In this document: positions 23,942 through 28,019 of the stretch, piece by piece
Layout: every line of letters starts with the position of its first letter
Position numbering within the stretch: the stretch's first letter is position 1
NCBI GenBank assembly: GCA_030706015.1
Contig: JAUZPI010000057.1
Span: 1-28,019 of the forward strand
Length of the DNA: 28,019 nucleotides
Origin: Bacillota bacterium
GTDB lineage: Bacteria > Bacillota > Clostridia > Clostridiales > Clostridiaceae
Direction: 5' to 3'
Position numbers and translations under genes: made by a program
The notes under the pieces: generated by a model
Database searches by the model: none
What the model was told of the DNA's origin: nothing
What the model saw: only the letters and a program-made list of their open reading frames with translations

Positions 23942-23971
23942 AAAGCCAGTAATTTTGCGATTACTGGCTTT
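23942..23971. terminator. Terminator after tRNA-Arg
   Basis: AAAGCCAGTAAT (23942-23953) pairs with ATTACTGGCTTT (23960-23971) around a 6-base loop, followed by AAATATTTATTTT. The next 120 bases to the following gene hold nothing I can name. Confidence 0.85.
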
Positions 23972-24092
23972 AAATATTTATTTTATGTTTAGTAACTTTT
24001 TAGTGTTTTTTTCAAAAATGATCTGCAGTAGTAACAAATATTCACGACTTTGATTGATGAAGTAATGTTACACCTAAAAGTTCTTTAAATTC

Positions 24093-24689
24093 TCAATCTT
24101 TTTTTCTCATTTGACCAAACTGCTTCCTATACAATTCACATCTTATTCTATTTTTTTCTAAGAGCTTTATAGCTTCGTCGATCCATTCTTTCTTTGTAAA
24201 TCTAATCCCTTTCTCAATTATAACCTGCAATCTGCCATCAGATGCACATTTCCGAGTATAGTTGTAAGAAATACCTATTATTTCAGCAGCTATATGTAAA
24301 TCCAACCAACCTTTTTGCGCCATATCTGAAATATGCTTTTTTGTCCATTCATTAGGTTGTCCTTTTCTTAGCTTACCAGCATGGATGCGAATTTCCTTGG
24401 GAACTACATCCATTTTTTTACTATATGTAGATTTAGTATATTCAATTCCCTTTTTCATAACATTTTCCCTAAACCAATTAGCTCTTGATTTTCCCTTATT
24501 AATCATTTCGTTTCTTACATTATTTGATACTAATGCCTTATGCATAGGAATACCAAATTCGATCTTAAATTCTTTTAATCCAGAATAACCATGCTTGTAC
24601 TTGAGATGTGCCCCACTAAGAGATTTCATACGCTCTTTACATAATGGACAAATAACATAATTATCAAATACTATTTCTTCAATGTTCAT
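24093..24689 (-). CDS. Zinc-finger (MucR/Ros-like) plus helix-turn-helix protein
   Basis: 198 residues. The N-terminus has a C2H2 zinc site, Cys14 and Cys17 with His28 and His33, in the context CPLCKERMKSLSGAHLKYKH, followed by GYSGLKEFKIEFGIP. That is the Ros/MucR-type arrangement also common in phage and mobile-element proteins. A basic middle part leads to a second DNA-binding unit (about 125-175): LDLHIAAEIIGISYNYTRK, then GRLQVIIEKGIRFTKKEWID, resembling a MerR/excisionase-type winged helix. It is therefore probably a DNA-binding regulator or recombination accessory factor. Ribosome site GGATGGGGG. It is the first gene after the tRNA, in line with the start of an accessory region. Confidence 0.8.
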   Translation of the reverse strand: MNIEEIVFDNYVICPLCKERMKSLSGAHLKYKHGYSGLKEFKIEFGIPMHKALVSNNVRNEMINKGKSRANWFRENVMKKGIEYTKSTYSKKMDVVPKEIRIHAGKLRKGQPNEWTKKHISDMAQKGWLDLHIAAEIIGISYNYTRKCASDGRLQVIIEKGIRFTKKEWIDEAIKLLEKNRIRCELYRKQFGQMRKKD

Positions 24690-24742
24690 TTAGCCCCCAT
24701 CCTTTCACTAGGTCTTCATATTCTTCGGTTGTGACTAATAAT

Positions 24743-24772
24743 ATTATACTAAAGTAATTAAGAATTAACCAA
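24743..24772 (-). promoter_or_regulatory. Promoter of the zinc-finger gene
   Basis: Minus strand TTGGTT (24767-24772), an 18-base spacer, TATAAT (24743-24748). Confidence 0.6.
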
Positions 24773-24785
24773 TAGTGGATAAATA

Positions 24786-24813
24786 TTAACAAAATAAATG
24801 ATATGAGTATACG
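24786..24813 (+). promoter_or_regulatory. Possible promoter of a 15-residue peptide gene
   Basis: TTAACA (24786-24791), a 16-base spacer, TATACG (24808-24813), divergent from the zinc-finger promoter. Confidence 0.35.
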
Positions 24814-24850
24814 CAAAATATTATCGAAGGGAAAAGTGAAGGAGGTTTAA

Positions 24851-24898
24851 ATGGATGCCATTCGTTCTTTGTTATGTTTTTTAAAGAATTACCTCTAA
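24851..24898 (+). CDS. Candidate 15-residue hydrophobic peptide
   Basis: AAGGAGGT lies five bases before an ATG that opens the peptide MDAIRSLLCFLKNYL, then TAA. The ribosome site is a perfect match to the 16S tail, better than most genes here. The peptide would form a short amphipathic, membrane-seeking helix with one cysteine. It could be a membrane-active peptide, a leader peptide, or simply chance. It runs convergent to the small membrane-protein gene at 24921-25142. No family can be assigned. Confidence 0.35.
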   Translation: MDAIRSLLCFLKNYL

Positions 24899-24920
24899 CT
24901 TGATATGTAAATTTGGAAAA

Positions 24921-25142
24921 TCATAAATCCCGTAACTGGTCTATTTTGTGAAATTTATGGTATCCCTTATACATTAAATATCCTGCAAAAATTAGCTCAG
25001 CAAATATTATAAAGGTTACAAGTGGGTGTATATTAGCAAGTGCATAATGTATGCCTACACCTGGTAATGATTCAGTATATAAAATTACGGCTATTAATTG
25101 AGATAAGGTTAGATATAGTAAATAACTACCCAATTTGAACAT
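24921..25142 (-). CDS. Small membrane protein with two predicted helices
   Basis: 73 residues. Helix one about 5-24 (SYLLYLTLSQLIAVILY), helix two about 40-60 (LVTFIIFAELIFAGYLMY), then a basic-acidic tail ending KIDQLRDL. AAGGAGATG lies upstream of the ATG and a good promoter at 25193-25221. I do not recognise a family. Small two-helix proteins of this kind are common in accessory regions as immunity, holin-like or regulatory membrane factors; nothing here decides which. Confidence 0.7.
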   Translation of the reverse strand: MFKLGSYLLYLTLSQLIAVILYTESLPGVGIHYALANIHPLVTFIIFAELIFAGYLMYKGYHKFHKIDQLRDL

Positions 25143-25192
25143 CTTTTAATCATCTCCTTGAGTTGTAAAAAATGGGATTGCCTACTGATTCA

Positions 25193-25221
25193 ATAATACA
25201 CGATATAATGTAAATTTTCAA
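25193..25221 (-). promoter_or_regulatory. Promoter of the two-helix membrane protein gene
   Basis: Minus strand TTGAAA (25216-25221), a 17-base spacer, TATTAT (25193-25198). Confidence 0.6.
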
Positions 25222-25479
25222 ACATTTGATACAAACTACACATAAATTGCTTTTCTAAGGCTAAAACTCTTTAATTTTGTGTCAGAATGATTAATATAAG
25301 ATTGAACTAATGGATGTTCTATATTTTGGGAATTGTCCATGGCATCAATTTAGTTAGACTAAATTAATTTACAGTACATAAGTACTGAGTAGAAGTGTCT
25401 AAATGTGAAAATTGAATAATTAGAATGTTAAATGAGCATAATTATGAAATGATAGTTAATGCGACATTTAATATATGTG
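25222..25479. other. AT-rich intergenic stretch without a recognised gene
   Basis: No open frame with a ribosome site is seen on either strand. The only local structure is the palindrome AATTTAGT-TAG-ACTAAATT at 25347-25365, which has no adjoining U-tract. Confidence 0.5.
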
Positions 25480-25508
25480 TTGATATGTTAATAAATATAT
25501 AATATAAT
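25480..25508 (+). promoter_or_regulatory. Strong promoter of the structured RNA
   Basis: TTGATA (25480-25485), a 17-base spacer, TATAAT (25503-25508), 11 of 12 consensus positions. Transcription is expected to begin near 25515. Confidence 0.7.
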
Positions 25509-25514
25509 TTAATC

Positions 25515-25760
25515 AAAAGTAGCTATAATAAACAGAGTTCTTAGTGTCAAAGACACTTAGAAATCGTTATCCAGGGGCGTAGCGACCGTTATCTCCCGCT
25601 TGTAGAAGCGGGAGTATTACGGTCGGTAGCCATCGGATAAAAACAGGGTGCTACCAACACCCTGCAGTATACAATTCTAGTTGTCTTAGACAACTGGTAT
25701 AACTAAATTTTCGTATTAAAAAAGTAGCCATTACCATTTGCGTCGGTGGGCTACTTTTTT
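25515..25760 (+). ncRNA. Structured RNA, candidate antitoxin (RatA-like arrangement)
   Basis: About 245 nt between a strong promoter and a terminator, with no plausible open frame. Stems that can be read: TTCTTAGTGTC/GACACTTAGAA (25538-25562, one mismatch); an outer TTATCC/GGATAA (25567-25572 with 25635-25640) closing CGACCGT/ACGGTCG (25583-25589 with 25619-25625) and CTCCCGCT/AGCGGGAG (25593-25600 with 25607-25614); CAGGGTG/CACCCTG (25644-25664); TATAC/GTATA closing AGTTGTC/GACAACT (25668-25701); then the terminator. GC content is clearly above the surroundings. It is convergent with a holin-like toxin gene and overlaps its 3' end by roughly 45 bases. This is the geometry of TxpA/RatA in Bacillus subtilis, where the long RNA is the antitoxin. 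A function independent of the toxin is possible. Confidence 0.7.
25718..25760. terminator. Bidirectional terminator shared by RNA and toxin gene
   Basis: AAAAAAGTAGCC (25718-25729) pairs with GGCTACTTTTTT (25749-25760), with an inner ACC/GGT. A and T runs on both sides let it work in both directions; the toxin stop codon (25751-25753) lies inside it. Confidence 0.85.
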
Positions 25761-25846
25761 ATGTTTTTTATTAGTACGATTATTAGGTTTATAAAAAGCA
25801 CCAAGAATGAAAGTGCTGCAAATATAGCCATAACCAATTCATACAT
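25751..25846 (-). CDS. Holin-like type I toxin (31 residues)
   Basis: A 31-residue protein: MYELVMAIFAALSFLVLF, then a continuing hydrophobic segment and the basic tail LIKNIKK. One transmembrane helix (about 5-26) with an acidic residue before it and lysines after it is the pattern of the 'putative holin-like toxin' family (TxpA/BsrG-type membrane toxins of type I systems). GGGAGG lies eight bases before the ATG, but a hairpin buries it (25849-25860 with 25870-25881), a usual control of such toxins. The 3' end is shared with the convergent structured RNA. The protein would act at the cell membrane when the RNA is lost. Confidence 0.8.
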   Translation of the reverse strand: MYELVMAIFAALSFLVLFINLIIVLIKNIKK

Positions 25847-25848
25847 AT

Positions 25849-25881
25849 GTATCACCTCCCTCCTAAAAGGGATAGCGATAC
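25849..25881 (-). promoter_or_regulatory. Leader hairpin hiding the toxin ribosome site
   Basis: On the minus strand GTATCGCTATCC (25870-25881) can pair with GGGAGGTGATAC (25849-25860): 11 of 12 positions pair, counting three G-U wobbles. The GGGAGG ribosome site is inside the stem. Confidence 0.65.
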
Positions 25882-25905
25882 CAGCTGCCCACGCACAACT
25901 ATAAA

Positions 25906-25933
25906 ATTGTATGCAGATAGTTTATTATGGAAA
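25906..25933 (-). promoter_or_regulatory. Possible toxin promoter
   Basis: Minus strand TTTCCA (25928-25933), a 16-base spacer, TACAAT (25906-25911), giving a leader of about 50 bases that includes the ribosome-site hairpin. Confidence 0.4.
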
Positions 25934-25971
25934 TGTGTTTAGGGCAATAAATAAGTTCTTTATTCTTAAAT

Positions 25972-26028
25972 TTAATCACTCCACAAATAAGTTTCTTTTG
26001 TTTTGTTAAATGATGCAGAAGCGTCCTT
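25972..26028 (-). pseudogene. Remnant C-terminal tail of a paralogue of the gene at 26654-27229
   Basis: Read on the minus strand, this stretch gives KDASASFNKTKETYLWSD and a stop. The intact gene ends KDASESPNKTNGGSLWYN and a stop. The DNA also matches closely (TTTGTTTTGTTA in both, then TGAT.CAGAAGC). An in-frame TAG directly precedes the remnant and no ribosome site or upstream homology is seen. It is a decayed piece of a second copy, about 0.7 kb from the intact gene. The rest of 25934-26164 shows no gene. Confidence 0.6.
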
Positions 26029-26164
26029 CTAGCTAAGTCTACTTGTGTAAAATATAAAGAAATAGTTTAAATATGTATACAGTAATTTATTGCAAAAGAA
26101 AAATAATGGTATGATACATAGGTTTTGTTATTTTTTTTACTTTCGCTACACATTATTAGATAAA

Positions 26165-26617
26165 TTATATGAGATAGTTTTTAATAAACTCAACTATAAA
26201 GTATATATCCAAACCAGGAAAAACTATTAAACATAAAACCAAAAGCGTAACGAAGCGGCCCTCCGCATTTTCTCTACGGGCATCTAAGTTATAATCGTAT
26301 GTAATTCCGTATTTCCAGTATTTTCTTAGCTTCTTATTCCGTAACCGGCATATTAGTAACCAACAAACTGATAACATTGCAAAAATCAACACATTTAGGA
26401 AAAAGGTGAATTCAGAATCGTTTATTTTTGCATTAAACCATTCTCCAATATGTATAGATTCATAAATCCACATAAAGCAGGTAATTGGTAGGATTACTGA
26501 ATATAAATATAATGCCCAACGATACATCTTAGAAATGTCTCTTTGGGATAAGCTGTATAACAACCAACCTAAAAAGGCAACCAATAAAAATGCGGCGATA
26601 ATTACAAATACAACCAT
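26165..26617 (-). CDS. Membrane protein with four predicted helices
   Basis: 150 residues. Hydrophobic segments at about 2-23, 33-52, 70-92 and 122-145, with a basic loop RLRNKKLRKYWKYGITYDYN between the third and fourth. No family recognised. It starts 36 bases after the stop of the upstream secreted-protein gene on the same strand; its own ribosome site is weak (GAGG is about 17 bases away), so it probably relies on translation through from the upstream gene. The pairing of a secreted and a membrane protein could mean a toxin-immunity or anchoring relation, but nothing in the sequence proves it. Confidence 0.75.
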   Translation of the reverse strand: MVVFVIIAAFLLVAFLGWLLYSLSQRDISKMYRWALYLYSVILPITCFMWIYESIHIGEWFNAKINDSEFTFFLNVLIFAMLSVCWLLICRLRNKKLRKYWKYGITYDYNLDARRENAEGRFVTLLVLCLIVFPGLDIYFIVEFIKNYLI

Positions 26618-26653
26618 TACATTATCTATAACAACCTCACCCCCAGTCTTACT

Positions 26654-27229
26654 CTAATTGTACCATAAGCTTCCGCCATTTGTTTTGTTAGGTGATTCAG
26701 AAGCATCTTTTTTTATTTTTTCACGGATAGAGTTTACCTCATTATTAAATGCACTATCTTCTATTAGTCCGTGTTGGCTAATTGAGCCTATTGTTAATTG
26801 GCCATCATAAACAATAACTGTACAGGTACCTACAATCTGATTATTTTCTATAAGTGGTACGATATAATAGTCATAAGCTTTATTAGTAATTGAATTATTA
26901 CTTTTTATAAATTGAGGCGTTCCTACACTAGAGTTTTTATATGCGTCCTTTAATTCATCCGGAACAACTACTGAAGTTGTAAAGCTCTTTTTAACGAAGC
27001 TTTTCACTTCTTCTATTGATCCATTATAGGGAGTAAGATCTAAAGGCAGCGGCGATTTTTTATCAATTTTTTTAAAATCCTTTGGGGTAGGTTGTACATA
27101 TGGTGTTATATTTATTAAGTCTTTTGTGCTATTTGTAGCAAAAACTTTAAAGTTATAAAACTGAAAAAGGCATATTATACCTATAGCACTAATAGTACCT
27201 ATGGCTAGTTTGATCTTTTTATTCATCAT
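26654..27229 (-). CDS. Secreted or membrane-anchored protein of unknown function
   Basis: 191 residues. Basic start MMNKKIK, a hydrophobic helix (about 8-30) and a possible signal-peptidase site at VFATNS, then about 155 soluble residues: an acidic/proline-rich linker (TPYVQPTPKDFKKIDKK) and a small alpha/beta region with YYIVPLIENNQIVGTCTVIVYDGQLTIGSIS. The end is basic and asparagine-rich. CGGAGGT precedes the ATG. I do not recognise a family; the beta strands with 'ivGtctv..dGq' resemble surface-exposed small domains. It forms an operon with the membrane protein downstream, and a broken copy of its C-terminus lies at 25972-26028. Confidence 0.75.
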   Translation of the reverse strand: MMNKKIKLAIGTISAIGIICLFQFYNFKVFATNSTKDLINITPYVQPTPKDFKKIDKKSPLPLDLTPYNGSIEEVKSFVKKSFTTSVVVPDELKDAYKNSSVGTPQFIKSNNSITNKAYDYYIVPLIENNQIVGTCTVIVYDGQLTIGSISQHGLIEDSAFNNEVNSIREKIKKDASESPNKTNGGSLWYN

Positions 27230-27345
27230 ATTAACCTCCGATGGTGTATTTAGGTAATAATATAATAGTTGGGGTAAATAATTTGTCGTACCATGTATAA
27301 TAATTAAAGAATTTACAAAAAAGACGAAACTTCATTATATAAACA

Positions 27346-27373
27346 ACCCCTGTAATTTTGGTAGATTACAGGG
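27346..27373 (-). terminator. Terminator after the ImmA/IrrE-type gene
   Basis: CCCCTGTAAT pairs with ATTACAGGGG around an 8-base loop; on the minus strand it is followed by TTGTTTATA. The gap from here to the secreted-protein gene start shows no other certain feature. Confidence 0.85.
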
Positions 27374-27437
27374 GCTTAACGTTTTTGGTAATATGTATAA
27401 TTAATGAAATATTGAAAAGTGTTTTGATATGTATTTT

Positions 27438-27878
27438 CTAATATACTAATTGATTTAGGTAGCTTACAGGAAGATTTAAAGAACAGGCTACCTGATCTAT
27501 AGTAAAACCTTCAAAGTCAATACTATCAAGATTTATGTTTAGGAGTTTAAAGGCAAAGTAGTTGGCTTGCTTTTCGAGTTTTCCAACGTTGATCAGGCTT
27601 TTATTAAAGGCAGCAGTATAGATATGTGTATGTATTATTCCATGGCCCAGTTCATGGGCTAAGACGAATTTTTCAAAATCAGGATTCAAGTCATTTCTAA
27701 TAAAAACTATTTCATTTCCCAGGTAATGTCTGTGGTAAAAGGCATCATTATTTCGCAATAATATATTACTGGCCTCTAATTTTATTATTTTAATGCCCAG
27801 GTTATCAAATAATTCATATACGTCATTGGTATTATATAAATCTAATAGTCCATATATGTAGTTATCTATCCAATCCAT
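27438..27878 (-). CDS. ImmA/IrrE-family metallo-endopeptidase
   Basis: 146 residues. Zinc-peptidase motif HELGH at 75-79 in the context FEKFVLAHELGHGIIH, with a likely third ligand region LEKQANYFAFKLL (Glu102). Members cleave repressors of integrative elements and phages (ImmA on ImmR in ICEBs1) or control stress genes (IrrE). No signal peptide; cytoplasmic. The frame reaches ATG 27896 without a ribosome site, while GGGGTGGGA precedes ATG 27878, so I use the latter. A small gene lies just upstream on the same strand and would be the expected place for the partner repressor, which is only partly in the window. Confidence 0.88.
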   Translation of the reverse strand: MDWIDNYIYGLLDLYNTNDVYELFDNLGIKIIKLEASNILLRNNDAFYHRHYLGNEIVFIRNDLNPDFEKFVLAHELGHGIIHTHIYTAAFNKSLINVGKLEKQANYFAFKLLNINLDSIDFEGFTIDQVACSLNLPVSYLNQLVY

Positions 27879-27907
27879 AAAATCCCACCCCACCATAACT
27901 TAAGGTA

Positions 27908-28018
27908 TTATTTTTTAAATTTATAGCTGATTAGTTTTAATTGTCTCAATAATTCATTTGCAAAATCCATAATCTCATCGTCGGACATTCTCTTTATATC
28001 AAATCCTCCGAATCCCAT
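27908..28018 (-). CDS. Small or partial gene upstream of the ImmA-type peptidase
   Basis: From ATG 28018 at the window edge to TAA 27908-27910 there are 36 residues, MGFGGFDIKRMSDDEIMDF and so on, ending in a basic KFKK tail. It may be the C-terminus of a longer protein running off the window, for example the HTH repressor often paired with ImmA, or a complete short protein starting at the inner Met (MSDDEIM). The gap to the peptidase start is 29 bases, so they are one transcription unit. Confidence 0.5.
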   Translation of the reverse strand: MGFGGFDIKRMSDDEIMDFANELLRQLKLISYKFKK

Positions 28019-28019
28019 G

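Noticed and set aside
23860..23971. Attachment-site duplication at the tRNA 3' end
   Set aside because: No second copy of the tRNA 3' sequence was found elsewhere in the window.
25347..25365. Terminator or operator at the AATTTAGT palindrome
   Set aside because: It is a perfect 8-bp dyad, but there is no U-tract and no gene or promoter adjoining it; in AT-rich DNA this can occur by chance.
25515..25760. Riboswitch
   Set aside because: It is a strongly promoted, structured RNA ending in a terminator, but no sense-strand gene follows; the next gene is on the opposite strand, so there is nothing for it to switch in cis.

Overview
The window reads as chromosome of a spore-forming, low-GC Firmicute, most probably Clostridium sensu stricto. 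The evidence is the AT-rich base composition, strong AGGAGG-type ribosome sites, a CotF-type spore coat gene, a clostridial-type phosphatidylserine decarboxylase (FGGST cleavage motif), a phasin-like/ABC1-kinase pair and an encoded-CCA tRNA-Arg. The species cannot be named from the sequence.

Layout. 1-4.8 kb: end of a probable Fic-family gene; a membrane-anchored PAS-GGDEF-EAL cyclic-di-GMP protein on the minus strand; a stand-alone glutamate-synthase-type FMN domain protein; an unrecognised 44-residue protein; and a MIF/phenylpyruvate-tautomerase-like protein. 5.0-8.6 kb: an overlapping run of alpha/beta hydrolase, MurF-like ligase with a membrane N-terminus, and D-Ala-D-Ala ligase, pointing to the D-Ala-D-Ala branch of peptidoglycan precursor synthesis. 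8.7-9.2 kb: a two-gene CotF-type coat unit on the minus strand. 9.5-18.7 kb: a 2402-residue secreted subtilase with Ig-like modules and a C-terminal dockerin, followed by an O-antigen-ligase-family membrane protein. 18.8-20.5 kb: psd (minus) divergent from a TetR regulator that has a palindromic operator next to its own promoter. 20.6-23.6 kb: a small conserved hypothetical gene, then five head-to-tail units of 99-100 bp, then an ABC1/UbiB kinase and a phasin-like protein (both minus). 23.86 kb: tRNA-Arg(CCT).

Downstream of the tRNA (24-28 kb) the character changes to small accessory genes: a zinc-finger/helix-turn-helix protein, small membrane proteins, a type I toxin-antitoxin-like locus, a secreted protein plus membrane partner with a decayed extra copy of the secreted protein's tail, and an ImmA/IrrE metallopeptidase. 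This looks like part of an integrated element or its remains, but no integrase or second attachment site lies in the window.

The two signals I rate highest: (1) the tandem array at about 21.05-21.56 kb. Each unit carries a perfect 7-bp hairpin with a TGA loop, and the stem sequence changes between units by compensatory pairs. A sixth copy of the hairpin sits at the ribosome site of the gene just upstream. I know no named element that fits. (2) The convergent pair at 25.5-25.9 kb: a 31-residue holin-like toxin whose ribosome site is buried in a hairpin, facing a roughly 245-nt highly structured RNA that shares its terminator.
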